A DNA stretch of 64,000 nt. It comes from VRUE01 sp963728045 (GTDB lineage Bacteria; Actinomycetota; Thermoleophilia; Solirubrobacterales; 70-9). How positions within the stretch are numbered: position 1 is the stretch's first letter; each line of letters begins with the position of its first letter. Under the pieces are notes generated by a model, which was not told where the DNA came from, did no database searches, and saw nothing but the letters and a program-made list of their open reading frames with translations. The translations under genes and the position numbers were made by a program. The DNA is taken from positions 744,001 through 808,000 of the forward strand of contig CAVSIE010000002.1 of NCBI GenBank assembly GCA_963728045.1, read 5' to 3'. Shown here in pieces: positions 18,104 through 27,126 of the stretch.

Positions 18104-18216
18104 CGTCAAATGGTCGACAGGCGCGGCCAAGGCGACCATGTACAGGGGTCCGAAGTTCCCGTCGGAACCCTCGCCCGGATGTACAGGGCGTACCAAGCCA
18201 GGCGTCCGATTATTAA

Positions 18217-18275
18217 TTCGGTACCGAAACGTCCACGGGCAGCCATATGGGGTGTACAATCGCGTTTACCGAAAC
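18217..18275. promoter_or_regulatory. Candidate operators between the S51 operon and the first tetR
   Basis: A perfect 12-bp palindrome TTCGGTACCGAA lies at 18217-18228. The octamer ACCGAAAC occurs at 18223-18230 and again at 18268-18275, 45 bp apart. Between them TACAAT (18255-18260) could be a -10 for the rightward tetR genes. TGTACA also recurs three times in the gap (18139, 18180, 18253). Repeats around a promoter beside tetR genes suggest autoregulation. Confidence 0.4.
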
Positions 18276-18306
18276 ACGGTTGTCTGCATCTAGGAGAGAC
18301 CCGCAA

Positions 18307-19029
18307 ATGCCTTCTACCTCCCCCCAAGGCGCCAGTTCGAGCGACATCGGCGGCGTGATCGAGCGGGAGCACCTACCCGCCGGCCGCGAGGACTTGGCCG
18401 AGCCGCTGATCGCGCACTCGCAGCGCGAGCGGATCCTCGTCTCGATGGCGGAGACGTGTGCCGAGAAGGGCTACGGGGCGACGACGATCGCCGACATCTG
18501 CGAGCCGGCCGGCGTCTCTCGCGCGACCTTCTACGAGCTGTTCAAGGACAAGGAAGACTGCTTCCACGCCGCGATGGAGCTCTCGCTCGCGGACGCGATG
18601 GGGCGCATCATCGAGGTCTACTCGCCCGACAAGCCCTGGGCGACGACGGTTCGCGATGCTGCCGCCGCATTCCTCGACCTGCTGGCGAGCCGCCCCGCTT
18701 TCGCCCGGATGGCTCTGGTCGAGGCGCCCTCGGCGAGCGAGCGGGGCCTGGAGCTCTATGCCTCGGGCAAGCGGGTTCTGCAGTCGCTCCTCGACCGTGG
18801 CCGTAACGATCCCGTCGAGGAGCAGGCGATCCCCTCGAGCGCCGGGCGGGCGGCGCTGGCCGCCGCCGAGTCGCTGATCGTCGGCCAGATCCTCGCCGGC
18901 AACGCCGAGTGGCTGCGGGAGCTGCTCCCCGACATCGTCTACATCACCACCGTGCCCTACCTCGGCCAGGACGAGGCGCTGCGCCAGTCGCGCGAGGCGG
19001 AGAAGCTGATCCCCGCCGGCCGAGGCTGA
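18307..19029 (+). CDS. TetR-family transcriptional regulator (first of three tandem paralogues)
   Basis: 240 residues. The N-terminal helix-turn-helix is clear (YGATTIADICEPAGVSRATF, then YELFKDKEDCF, about residues 55-95). The C-terminal ligand domain is diverse and its ligand unknown. The ATG at 18307 has a GGAGAGA site about 8 bp upstream; the frame is open 20 codons further up but without such a site. A 45-residue Ser/Gly-rich extension precedes the HTH. It is 6 bp from the next tetR. Confidence 0.9.
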   Translation: MPSTSPQGASSSDIGGVIEREHLPAGREDLAEPLIAHSQRERILVSMAETCAEKGYGATTIADICEPAGVSRATFYELFKDKEDCFHAAMELSLADAMGRIIEVYSPDKPWATTVRDAAAAFLDLLASRPAFARMALVEAPSASERGLELYASGKRVLQSLLDRGRNDPVEEQAIPSSAGRAALAAAESLIVGQILAGNAEWLRELLPDIVYITTVPYLGQDEALRQSREAEKLIPAGRG

Positions 19030-19035
19030 GAGCGG

Positions 19036-19704
19036 ATGCCACGCGCGAAAGCCCGTGAGCCGTGGCGGCCGCCACGGGGACGGCACCGACTGCCGCCCGA
19101 GGTCGTCGCCCGCTCGCAGCGGGAACGCTTGTTGGAGGCGGCGGTCCGCGTCGTCGCCGAGAAGGGCTACGCCGCGACGACGGTCGCCGACCTGACCCGC
19201 GAGGCGGGCGTCTCCCGCACCACCTTCTACGAGCACTTCGAGGACAAGGGCGCCTGCTTCCTCGCCGCTTACGACAACGCCGTCGACGCCCTGGCGCGGC
19301 GAGTCGGCGCTGCTTACGAGTCGCAGGAGCGTTGGCCGGAGCGGGCGCGAGCGGGCCTGATGGAGCTGCTGGCGGCGCTCGCCGAGGAGCCCGACCTCGC
19401 CCGTCTGGCCCTTGTCGACATCGGCTCCGCCGGCCCCGCCGCCCAGCGCCGCTACCGGGCCGCGGTGCAGCGGCTGACGCCCCTCTTCGATGAGGGTAGA
19501 GACTTCGCCGCCGCCGGGCGCAACCTGCCGGCCAACACCTCGCGGATGGCGATCGGCGCGGTCACCGGCCTGATCTCGGACGAGCTGGTGGCGGGACGCG
19601 CGGAGTATCTGCCGGAGTTGCTTTCGGACCTGCTTTTTGCCACGCTGGTCCCATATATCGGCCCAGAAGCGGCAGCCAGGGAGGTGGGCGCAAGGTCTAG
19701 ATAA
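19036..19704 (+). CDS. TetR-family transcriptional regulator (second of three)
   Basis: 222 residues. The HTH reads YAATTVADLTREAGVSRTTF then YEHFEDKGACFLAAY. The C-terminal domain shares blocks with the other two copies (RxALV near the middle, PELLSDLLFATLVPYIGPEAA at the end), so these are paralogues and not unrelated neighbours. A basic 25-residue tail precedes the HTH. It is probably co-transcribed with the first tetR. Confidence 0.9.
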   Translation: MPRAKAREPWRPPRGRHRLPPEVVARSQRERLLEAAVRVVAEKGYAATTVADLTREAGVSRTTFYEHFEDKGACFLAAYDNAVDALARRVGAAYESQERWPERARAGLMELLAALAEEPDLARLALVDIGSAGPAAQRRYRAAVQRLTPLFDEGRDFAAAGRNLPANTSRMAIGAVTGLISDELVAGRAEYLPELLSDLLFATLVPYIGPEAAAREVGARSR

Positions 19705-19769
19705 ACACCTTCGTACACGTTGCCGCTATGATCCAGATACCTAGTAGTTCCTACCTTCTGAGATGGCCG

Positions 19770-20378
19770 ATGGCGACTACGCAATCGCGGCGCGATGTGA
19801 TCTTGGCGGCGATGATCCGCGTCGTCGGCTCGCAGGGATACAAGGCCACCTCGGTCGCCGACGTGATCGAGGAGGCGGGCACCTCCCGCACCACCTTCTA
19901 CAAGCATTTCGAGGACAAGCACGAGTGCTTCCTCGCCGCCTACGAGAGGCTGGTCGAGCGCGTCTTCGGCGAGGTCGTCGCCAACTGCGACGGCGAGCAG
20001 TCGTGGCTGGACCGGATGCGCACCGGCCTGGAGACGATCGTCGAGCTCTTTGCGGTCGACCCGAAGCTGGCCCGCACCGCGGTGGTCGAGGTCGCAGCGG
20101 CCGGCGCCGACGCCCGTCAGCTGCACTGGAACGCGGTCGCCCGCTTCACCGAGTTCCTCGATGCGGGGCGTGAGCTGGCCGGCGGTCGCGAGCTGCCGGA
20201 CAACATCGCCCTGATGTCGGCCGGCGCGGTCTCGGGCCTGATCTTCGACGAGGTCCTCGCCGGGCGAACCGAGCGGCTGCCGGCGATGCTGCCCGACCTG
20301 CTCTTCGCGATGCTCGTCCCCTACATCGGCCCACGCGCGGCCGCCGACGAGATGCGCCGGGCGACTGCAACTGGGTGA
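19770..20378 (+). CDS. TetR-family transcriptional regulator (third of three)
   Basis: 202 residues from ATG 19770. The HTH reads YKATSVADVIEEAGTSRTTF then YKHFEDKHECFLAAY. The C-terminal LLFAMLVPYIGPRAA matches the second paralogue. An earlier in-frame ATG at 19728 would add 14 residues unlike TetR proteins, and a TATGAT hexamer overlapping that ATG may be its own -10, so I prefer the later start. The gene is followed after 9 bp by a convergent sigma-factor gene. Confidence 0.88.
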   Translation: MATTQSRRDVILAAMIRVVGSQGYKATSVADVIEEAGTSRTTFYKHFEDKHECFLAAYERLVERVFGEVVANCDGEQSWLDRMRTGLETIVELFAVDPKLARTAVVEVAAAGADARQLHWNAVARFTEFLDAGRELAGGRELPDNIALMSAGAVSGLIFDEVLAGRTERLPAMLPDLLFAMLVPYIGPRAAADEMRRATATG

Positions 20379-20387
20379 CTTACCGGG

Positions 20388-20816
20388 TCAAGCGTCGAAC
20401 GCGCGCCGCAGCTTGTGGCGCGCTCGGTGGAGGCGAACCTTCACCGTGCCCTCGGGAATGCTGAGACGGCGCGAGATCGCCGATTCGGTCAGGTCCTCGT
20501 CGTAGCGCAGCCGCAGCAGCTGCTGCTCGCGCTCGCTGAGACGGTCGATCGCGGCACGGATGTCGGCTCGCTCGACCGTGTCCACCACCCGCTCGTCGTC
20601 GGCGGCCTCGAGGTGGAACTCGACCCTCTCAATCGGCTCGGGACGCACCCTTTCATGCTCGCGAAAAGCCTCCCTGCGAACGATCGACGTCAGCCACTCC
20701 TTGCGGCGCGCGTTGTCCCGCAGCTTTGCGCGATTGCGCCAAGCGCGAAGCAGGGCATCCTGAGCTATGTCCTCGGCCTCGCTCGGGCTCTTCGCGAAGT
20801 AAAACGCCTCGCGCAA
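20388..20816 (-). CDS. ECF-type RNA polymerase sigma factor (sigma-70 family)
   Basis: About 142 residues from TTG 20816. Region 2 is seen in SPSEAEDIAQDALLRAWR and region 4 in LSEREQQLLRLRYDEDLTES then SIPEGTVKVRLHRARHKL. It would steer RNA polymerase to a small promoter set. The frame stays open upstream for about 24 more codons with sigma-like sequence (GEAHRIC before the TTG) but offers no ATG, GTG or TTG. The true start is therefore uncertain. No anti-sigma gene is adjacent. Confidence 0.85.
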   Translation of the reverse strand: MREAFYFAKSPSEAEDIAQDALLRAWRNRAKLRDNARRKEWLTSIVRREAFREHERVRPEPIERVEFHLEAADDERVVDTVERADIRAAIDRLSEREQQLLRLRYDEDLTESAISRRLSIPEGTVKVRLHRARHKLRRAFDA

Positions 20817-20970
20817 GCAGATCCTGTGCGCCTCTCCCCATTCCCACCCGTCGTCTGAATCTCTGTTTTGGATTAGTGGACGGTTGATCTACCGACCGTA
20901 CACCGCTGTAAATCAAACGGGGGAAATTGAACGCTGAAACTAATTTGAGTATTGGACGGGTCTTCTGGGT

Positions 20971-21783
20971 ATGGGGGCGGAGTCTGCAGGCGAGCAGGAC
21001 GCGCGCTGGGCAGAGCTCACCTACGAGGCGATCGCGCCGGTTTACGACGCCTACACGTCCTTCAACGACTACGAGGGGTGGATCGCCGAGTTGCTGCCGA
21101 CGCTCGAGCGCCGCGGCCTGCGCGGCCAGCGCCTGCTCGACGTCGCCTGCGGCACCGGCAAGAGCTTCCTGCCGATGCTGCCGCGCGGCTGGGGGGTGAC
21201 CGGCTGCGACATCTCGGCTTCGATGCTCGAGGAAGCCGGCGCCAAGGTGGGCGAGGAGGTGCGGCTCAGCGTCGCCGACATGCGTGAGCTGCCCGTCTTC
21301 GGCGAGTTCGACCTGGTCTGGTCGCTGGACGACGCGGTCAACTACATGCTCGACGAGGAGGAGCTGACCCGGGCGCTGCGGGGGATGGGCGCCAACCTGG
21401 CTCCCACCGGGCTGCTGCTGTTCGACGTCAACACCCTGCACGGCTACCGCACCTTCTGGTCGAAGACCGAGGCCTTCGCCGAGCTCGAGGGAGGACGGCG
21501 GGTGGTCTGGCATGGCGAGGTGGACACCGATGCCGAGCCGGGTTCGATCTGCGAAGCGCGGATGACGATCGAGAGCGCAGAGACGGCCTCCGCGGGAGAC
21601 GACGGCGAGGAGCTCGCCACCCACCGCCAGCGTCACTTCCCCGAGGAGACGGTGCTGGCGGCGCTCGAGCGGGCGGGGCTGGAGTGCCTCGACGTGTACG
21701 GACACGGCACCAACGGCATTCCGCGCAAGCCGCTCGACGAAGCGACGCACACGAAGGCGATCTTCATCGCCCGTCCCGGCTGA
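20971..21783 (+). CDS. Class I SAM-dependent methyltransferase
   Basis: 270 residues. SAM-binding motif I is LLDVACGTGKSFLPML at about 55-70; motif II is near TGCDISASMLEEA and the post-I acidic residue is in VADMRELP. The N-terminal YEAIAPVYDAYTSFNDYEGW resembles small-molecule methyltransferases. The substrate is unknown. The 154-bp gap before it, shared with the divergent sigma gene, contains AT-rich DNA and no other reading frame. Confidence 0.88.
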   Translation: MGAESAGEQDARWAELTYEAIAPVYDAYTSFNDYEGWIAELLPTLERRGLRGQRLLDVACGTGKSFLPMLPRGWGVTGCDISASMLEEAGAKVGEEVRLSVADMRELPVFGEFDLVWSLDDAVNYMLDEEELTRALRGMGANLAPTGLLLFDVNTLHGYRTFWSKTEAFAELEGGRRVVWHGEVDTDAEPGSICEARMTIESAETASAGDDGEELATHRQRHFPEETVLAALERAGLECLDVYGHGTNGIPRKPLDEATHTKAIFIARPG

Positions 21784-21786
21784 GGC

Positions 21787-22266
21787 TCAGCCCTGCAGCC
21801 CGTCCTGCGCCTCAGAGAGGCGGTCCGAGGCTCGCTCCCAGCCGCGCTGCAGCTCCGGTTCGACCGACGCCGTCTCGCAGCCGGCGGTCGCCAGGCAGTC
21901 TCCCCAGGCGTTGGCGGCATCGATGTACTCGTTGAAGGCGCTCTCGCTGGGGGCGCCGGCGGCGAGGACGCAGCCAACGCTGAGCCGGCCGGCCGGGACG
22001 TCGCGATAGACCCTCCTCAGCCTGCGCACCTCGTCGATGTACTCCTCGTAGGTGAGGCCGACCGCAAGCCGGCGACGCAGCGTGTCCAGCGAGTCGACGA
22101 ATGCGCCGACCTGCGCCACACACCTCGGGCTGCCCTGCTGTGTGCTCGTCTGCGCCTCGACCTGTGCGGTGGCTTCCTTGTGCGCCGTCGCCGTGCCGTC
22201 GTCCCCGCAGCCCGAGAGAACCACCAGGCCCAGCAATGCGAGCCCGGCGATCGGCCACGAGCGCAT
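21787..22266 (-). CDS. Small secreted lipoprotein of unknown function
   Basis: 159 residues beginning with a lipoprotein signal (MRSWPIAGLALLGLVVLSGC, Cys20). The mature part has a Thr/Gln-rich linker and then a helical region with four further cysteines, which could form two disulphides outside the membrane. I recognise no family. The ATG lies 24 bp from the divergent SGNH gene, so both share a short control region. It ends 3 bp from the convergent methyltransferase. Confidence 0.72.
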   Translation of the reverse strand: MRSWPIAGLALLGLVVLSGCGDDGTATAHKEATAQVEAQTSTQQGSPRCVAQVGAFVDSLDTLRRRLAVGLTYEEYIDEVRRLRRVYRDVPAGRLSVGCVLAAGAPSESAFNEYIDAANAWGDCLATAGCETASVEPELQRGWERASDRLSEAQDGLQG

Positions 22267-22290
22267 CGGCGTAGTGTAGAAATTCACCCG

Positions 22291-23034
22291 ATGCCGAGGA
22301 CGCGAAAGCTCGCGCTCACGGCCGTCGCAGCCGAGCTTCTCGTCCTCCTCGCAATCGCATCGCCCGCGAGCGCAAGCGGGAACGGTGGGGCGCTCGTGGC
22401 CGGCGACAGCCTCGCGGAGCTCACCTCCCCCTATCTGCAGAGGTACCTGCCGCAGGCGCCGCTGACGATCAACGCGGTCGGCGGCTACAACAGCTACCAG
22501 ATCTTCGACCTCTTCCAGGAGAGCTTCGACCCCTCCCACTCGGTGGTCGTGTTCGACGCCGGCGCCAACGACAACCCGGCCTATCCAGAGATCCTCGCCG
22601 GCAACCTGCAGGCTGTCGCGGGCGCGATCGGCGACCGGTGCATGGTCGTGCCGACCATCCACGGCTTTACCGTTGACGGCATCGGCAACGAAGGCAAGAA
22701 CAGGGTGGTCGCCGAATTTGCCGCCTCACGCCCCGGCACCCAGACGCCCGACTGGGCGGGCGCCGTCGCCACCCACCCGGAGCTGATGCAGGCGGACAAC
22801 CTCCACCCCACACTCGAAGGCGCCGACTACCGCGCTCAACTGATCGCGCGGGGGGTGAGGGGCTGCCTCGAGTACATGTCGCCGCCGCCTCCCGAGAAGC
22901 CGGCGCTGGAGTCGAAGCCCGAGCTCGCGCCGGCCGAGCGGATCGCCAGGCGCCAGCGCTCCCTGCTCCGCGACGTCGGCGCCGCCGTTGCCAGCCGCAC
23001 AGCCCTGCTCGCCGCGATCTCCCTCTATGCCTGA
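22291..23034 (+). CDS. Secreted SGNH/GDSL-type hydrolase
   Basis: 247 residues. A signal peptide (about 1-29, ending ASPASAS) leads into GDS at 38-40 (block I Ser40), GAND at 91-94 (block III) and DNLH at 169-172 (block V Asp and His). These are the catalytic elements of SGNH esterases/acetyl-hydrolases. The C-terminus is helical and basic. Its last 8 bases overlap the start of the acyltransferase-SGNH gene, so the two are translationally coupled and probably act on the same envelope glycan. Confidence 0.82.
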   Translation: MPRTRKLALTAVAAELLVLLAIASPASASGNGGALVAGDSLAELTSPYLQRYLPQAPLTINAVGGYNSYQIFDLFQESFDPSHSVVVFDAGANDNPAYPEILAGNLQAVAGAIGDRCMVVPTIHGFTVDGIGNEGKNRVVAEFAASRPGTQTPDWAGAVATHPELMQADNLHPTLEGADYRAQLIARGVRGCLEYMSPPPPEKPALESKPELAPAERIARRQRSLLRDVGAAVASRTALLAAISLYA

Positions 23035-24967
23035 ACCGATCCGGCGTGGCCAGCGGTACATGCCGGGCCTGGACGGCCTGCGGGCGATCGCCGTGCTCGG
23101 GGTGATCGCCTATCACCTCAACTTCGAATGGGCCGAGGGAGGGCTGCTCGGCGTCGGCGTCTTCTTCACCCTCAGCGGCTACCTGATCACGGACATCCTC
23201 CTGAACCAGGTGAGGAGGAGCGGCCGGATCGAATTCAAGTCGTTCTGGCTGGCGCGGGCGCGGCGCCTGCTCCCCGCGCTGTTCGTGATGCTAACCGTGG
23301 TGATCGCGTGGGTGACCCTGATCGGCCCCCACCAGCCGGCCGAGTTCCGCGCCGAAGCCCTCGCCGCCGCCGGTTACATCAACAACTGGTGGTTGATCTT
23401 CAACGACGTCTCCTACTTCGCCCGCTTCGCGCCGCCGACGCCGCTCAAACACCTCTGGTCGCTCTCGGTCGAGGAGCAGTTCTACATCGTCTGGCCTTTC
23501 CTGCTGCTGCTTGGGATCAAGCTCGTGCCGGAGGTGAAGTACTCGACCGGGGTGCGGTTCCGTTTGGCCGCCGTCACCCTGGGCGCGGCGGTGGTGTCGG
23601 GGATCCTGATGGCGATCCTCTACGAGCCGTCGCTGGATCCCTCGCGGGTTTACTACGGGACGGACACACGAGCGCTCGAGTTGCTCAGTGGCGCGGCGCT
23701 GGCGATGGTGTGGCCGAGTCGCCAGCTGAAAGCGGACGTGCCGAAGCAGGCGAAGTCGATGATCGATGCGGCCGGCGTGCTGGGGCTGGTGGTGATCGGG
23801 CTGATGTTCTGGCGGGTCAGCGAGTTCTCGCCGTTCCTCTACCGCGGGGGCTTCGCGCTGCTGGGGCTGGCCTCGGTGCTGACGGTCGCCGCGCTCGCCC
23901 ATCCGGCTTCCAGGCTCGGCCCGATCGTCGGCTGCCGGCCAATGCGCTGGGTCGGCGAACGCTCATACGGCATCTACCTATGGCACCTGCCGATCATCGT
24001 CCTCACCACGCCCGAGAGCGCCCATGGCCCGGACCTGCTCCGCGCCGCGCTCCAGGTAGCCGCGACCTTCGGGGTCGCCGAGCTGTCCTGGCGCTACGTC
24101 GAGAACCCGATCCGCCACGGCGCCCTGGGAAGGCTGTGGAAACAGCTACGGGAGGAACGGCTGCGGCGCGAGAACGTCCCCCGCTGGGGCTGGGCCGTCG
24201 CCGGCGGCAGCGCGATCGTCGTTGCCCTGGCCCTCGCTGGCATTGCCGGGGTCGGCGTCTCGAACGAGCCGCCGGCCCTCGGCGCCGTGACAAAAACGGT
24301 GAAAGTGGAAAGAAAGACGCAGGCGCCGCTGGCGACCTCCTGCGACGCGGTCGTCCACATCGGCGACTCGACCTCTGAGGGCCTCGTCTCCGAAGAATAT
24401 TTGCCCAACCACGACCAGCTGATCAGCGCCCAGTACGCCCGTGTGGGCGCCACCACCCAGCACCTGGAGGTGTCGGGCGCGCGCTCGATCTACGAGAACT
24501 TCGAAGGCCTGCCCAACGCCCAGGAAGTGGCGGAAGCGTGGACGAACGAAGGGTTCAAAGGCTGTTGGGTGATCGCGATGGGCACCAACGAGGCCGCCAA
24601 CGTCGCCGTCGGCTCGACCGTCACCTACGAGGACCGGATCGACAGCATGATGTCGACGATCGGCGAAGGCCCGGTGCTGTGGGTCAACGTCAAGTCACTG
24701 GTGACCAGCGGGCCCTACTCGGCCGAGAACATGGAGGAGTGGGACAAGGCGCTGCTCGAGGCCTGCGACCGCTTCCCGTACATGCGGATCTACGACTGGG
24801 CCTCCGACGTCAAGGACGTCTGGTTCATCCCCGACGGGATCCACTTCACGACGCCGGGCTACGCGGCCCGCGGCCGGCTGATCGCCGACGCCCTGCTCGA
24901 AGCCTTCCCCAACTCCGAGACGCTGGAGATGGCGGACCGAGACAACTGCGTCATCCGGCCTTCCTGA
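23027..24967 (+). CDS. Membrane acyltransferase 3 (OafA-like) fused to a periplasmic SGNH domain
   Basis: 646 residues. The N-terminal acyltransferase-3 domain (about 1-380) opens with YMPGLDGLRAIAVLGVIAYH and has SVEEQFYIVWP, both hallmark segments, spread over about ten helices. A further helix near 390-410 leads to an extracellular SGNH domain (about 425-640) with VVHIGDSTSEG and DGIHFTTPGY. Such fusions O-acetylate cell-wall or exopolysaccharide sugars. The ATG at 23027 lies within the end of the preceding hydrolase gene. Confidence 0.92.
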   Translation: MPEPIRRGQRYMPGLDGLRAIAVLGVIAYHLNFEWAEGGLLGVGVFFTLSGYLITDILLNQVRRSGRIEFKSFWLARARRLLPALFVMLTVVIAWVTLIGPHQPAEFRAEALAAAGYINNWWLIFNDVSYFARFAPPTPLKHLWSLSVEEQFYIVWPFLLLLGIKLVPEVKYSTGVRFRLAAVTLGAAVVSGILMAILYEPSLDPSRVYYGTDTRALELLSGAALAMVWPSRQLKADVPKQAKSMIDAAGVLGLVVIGLMFWRVSEFSPFLYRGGFALLGLASVLTVAALAHPASRLGPIVGCRPMRWVGERSYGIYLWHLPIIVLTTPESAHGPDLLRAALQVAATFGVAELSWRYVENPIRHGALGRLWKQLREERLRRENVPRWGWAVAGGSAIVVALALAGIAGVGVSNEPPALGAVTKTVKVERKTQAPLATSCDAVVHIGDSTSEGLVSEEYLPNHDQLISAQYARVGATTQHLEVSGARSIYENFEGLPNAQEVAEAWTNEGFKGCWVIAMGTNEAANVAVGSTVTYEDRIDSMMSTIGEGPVLWVNVKSLVTSGPYSAENMEEWDKALLEACDRFPYMRIYDWASDVKDVWFIPDGIHFTTPGYAARGRLIADALLEAFPNSETLEMADRDNCVIRPS

Positions 24968-24988
24968 GCCTCCGGCCCTCGCGAGCGC

Positions 24989-26089
24989 TCATTTCACCTT
25001 CTTGAAGTACGCCCAGCGGTCGTAGAGGCCGAGGGCCGCCGCCAGCGTGTCACCGCGGATCGTCGATGGCCCGCCGGCGCCGATCAGCCTCGCGTAGTCG
25101 ATCCGGGGCGAGTCGCCGCGCTGAGTGACCCTAATGTCGCGCAGCCTGCCCTGAACGTAGGGGGCGAGGCGCGAGCTCATCTCCGCCTGGGAGAAGCGGA
25201 AGCTCCAGGTGTGCAGCGGCGAGTAGTAGTCGTAGGGGTCGGGGACGCTCTGCAGATAGGGAACGTCCGGCGCGCCGAGGAACCCCGACTCGGTCCGCCC
25301 ACCAGAGGAAGAGAAGTAGGTCGTCTGCGCCACCTCGCCCCGGTAGGTCGCCACCTCGTTCCGGGTCGCCGCCACCGCCCGGTCGGTGCGCTCGGACTCC
25401 AGTTTCACCCCGCCGTAGATCTGAGTCCGAGTGTCCGGATAGAGATCGAACCCCTCCCCGCCGACGTCTGTAGAGAGCGCGATCGACCGCGCCGCCACCG
25501 CGAACGTCTTCAGCGTCGCCATCGGCCATTCCGGCGGCACCTCCCCAGGAACCGACCCCCGCGCGTAGTTGTTGACGTTGAGCACGTTGACGACGTTGAC
25601 CGAACCGCCCCCGGTAGGCACCACCTCAAACGCCCCCCGAAAAACCCCAACCCCCTCGATCCGAATCATCCCCGCGCTGTCCGCATGCAGCCTCTCCCCA
25701 CACCGAGCCAGCAGCTTCCCCGAGCTGGACAGCAACCGCACCGAGGACCCCCGCGGCCGAGCCCGATAGCTCCGCCCCGGCTCCAGCTTCTCCCCACAAG
25801 CCCGAGTTGCCCGCGTAAACGCGACCTCTCCAGAGCGAGTCGTCAGCAGCACCCGCACCAAAGGCGCCCCCCGCATCCGCGTGACCTCAATCCCCCGAAA
25901 GTAGTGCCCCAGAATCTGCCGGTAGTCCGCACCGTGCTTGCCAAAGCCATAGGCCCCATAAGCACTGAGCCCCACTCCGTGCCCGAATCCGCCGCCTTTG
26001 ACAACCCAGGTAAAGGCACTAGCAGTCGTCGGCACAACTGCAATCACAGTAAGGACCAGCAACAGTGCCTTGACTCGTACTCGCCCCAT
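24989..26089 (-). CDS. Secreted SpoIID/LytB-domain protein
   Basis: 366 residues. A signal peptide (about 1-25) precedes the SpoIID/LytB domain, with LNVNNYARGSVPGEVPPEWP, then ALKTFAVAARS-like sequence (LKTFAVAARSIA) and TYFSSSGGRTES. SpoIID is a lytic transglycosylase on denuded glycan; LytB-type homologues in non-sporulating bacteria are envelope enzymes or amidase enhancers. The N-terminal GGGFGHGVGLSAYGAYG is also typical. The ATG is chosen over a TTG one codon earlier. Confidence 0.9.
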   Translation of the reverse strand: MGRVRVKALLLVLTVIAVVPTTASAFTWVVKGGGFGHGVGLSAYGAYGFGKHGADYRQILGHYFRGIEVTRMRGAPLVRVLLTTRSGEVAFTRATRACGEKLEPGRSYRARPRGSSVRLLSSSGKLLARCGERLHADSAGMIRIEGVGVFRGAFEVVPTGGGSVNVVNVLNVNNYARGSVPGEVPPEWPMATLKTFAVAARSIALSTDVGGEGFDLYPDTRTQIYGGVKLESERTDRAVAATRNEVATYRGEVAQTTYFSSSGGRTESGFLGAPDVPYLQSVPDPYDYYSPLHTWSFRFSQAEMSSRLAPYVQGRLRDIRVTQRGDSPRIDYARLIGAGGPSTIRGDTLAAALGLYDRWAYFKKVK

Positions 26090-26253
26090 CAACCTTAATG
26101 ATTCTACGGTCTTGGAAGTAAATCCTTGGCGTCCTAAGACTCAATCTGAATGAGTGATCTAGGAACTTCGAAGCTCTTCTACTGCGAAGCGGCCGCAGTC
26201 CACCGCCTTCTCTAGGTGAATGCAGCTAGACTCCTAACTCTGAAGGGGTACAC

Positions 26254-27126
26254 GTGACTACCAATGGCGCAAGGGATCCAAGGCCGTGGGACTTAGCGGC
26301 TGAATGCAGCCTTACTGACCTACTTGCGGTCGGCGACGGTCCGACGAAATCCAGATGCAAGTGGCGCACAGGAAAGGTGCCCATCGAAGAAAGCGATCCG
26401 CTGGACGCAGCAGCCTGGCTGATTGCAGAACTCGCCATGAGGCTACGATGCGGTGAAACGGACAAGTTCCCTCTCTGGCGTGCTTGCGCTATAGGGGATG
26501 CTCAGCCGACCAAAGTCCAAAGGGAAGCGCTCGAAGCTTTCATAGCTCCGAGTTTTGGGCTTCCTTCCTCTCCGGGCTCCGACGAGCACCTTCAGGGCGC
26601 CGTGGCAGAGCATGTGTGGTACCAGCTCACAGCTGAGGCTGTTGAATCGGATAGGAAATTGAGGCGATTGGAAGAGCCCGACATGTACGTCACTTCTCCA
26701 GGGGGGGATGGGCTGGCTATTTATGCTGATGGCGATGGCCTCAGTTTTCGGCTCTGGGAGATAAAGAAGTCCACTGGCACCTCTGGACTAAGCAGTACAG
26801 TGCAACGTGCCTACGGTCAGCTTGTCGCCAACGCCACTCGCTACCTTGCTCAATATACGGCTACAGGCCAACGCTTTGCAGATCACGAGCTAAAAGCATT
26901 TTATGCCCAGCTTGTTGATCTATGGGTCGCTGGCTCAGCAATGGCAGGGGCTGGCGTTTCGGTGGCCACGTCTCACGAGGCGGTGCCAAAAAGGTGCTTT
27001 TCGACGATGCACAAATACTTTTCCTCTTTGGATGGAGACGGTCAGCTTGAAGGGCTAGTTACAGGACTTGGTGACTTCGGACAGTTCGCGGCACAAAGCA
27101 GGATGTTTCTGTGGAGCGCGCTCTAG
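26254..27126 (+). CDS. hamA: HamA-like (DUF1837) PD-(D/E)XK nuclease of a defence system
   Basis: 290 residues. Candidate catalytic residues form the DUF1837 order: Glu119 in GAVAEHVWYQL, Asp152 in GGDGLAIY, then Glu169 and Lys171 in RLWEIKKSTG. In Hachiman, HamA is the nuclease effector held by the helicase HamB. The GTG has AAGGGG about 6 bp upstream. Its stop overlaps the start of the helicase gene by 16 bp. Base composition is visibly lower in GC than the flanks, a sign of transfer. The family call rests on motif order and partner gene; an AbpA-type protein, also DUF1837, is the close alternative. Confidence 0.65.
   Translation: MTTNGARDPRPWDLAAECSLTDLLAVGDGPTKSRCKWRTGKVPIEESDPLDAAAWLIAELAMRLRCGETDKFPLWRACAIGDAQPTKVQREALEAFIAPSFGLPSSPGSDEHLQGAVAEHVWYQLTAEAVESDRKLRRLEEPDMYVTSPGGDGLAIYADGDGLSFRLWEIKKSTGTSGLSSTVQRAYGQLVANATRYLAQYTATGQRFADHELKAFYAQLVDLWVAGSAMAGAGVSVATSHEAVPKRCFSTMHKYFSSLDGDGQLEGLVTGLGDFGQFAAQSRMFLWSAL

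Noticed and set aside
26090..26253. Search for a tRNA-Asp 3' fragment (attachment-site copy) at the left edge of the island
   Set aside because: No stretch resembling the tRNA 3' end is present in this gap.
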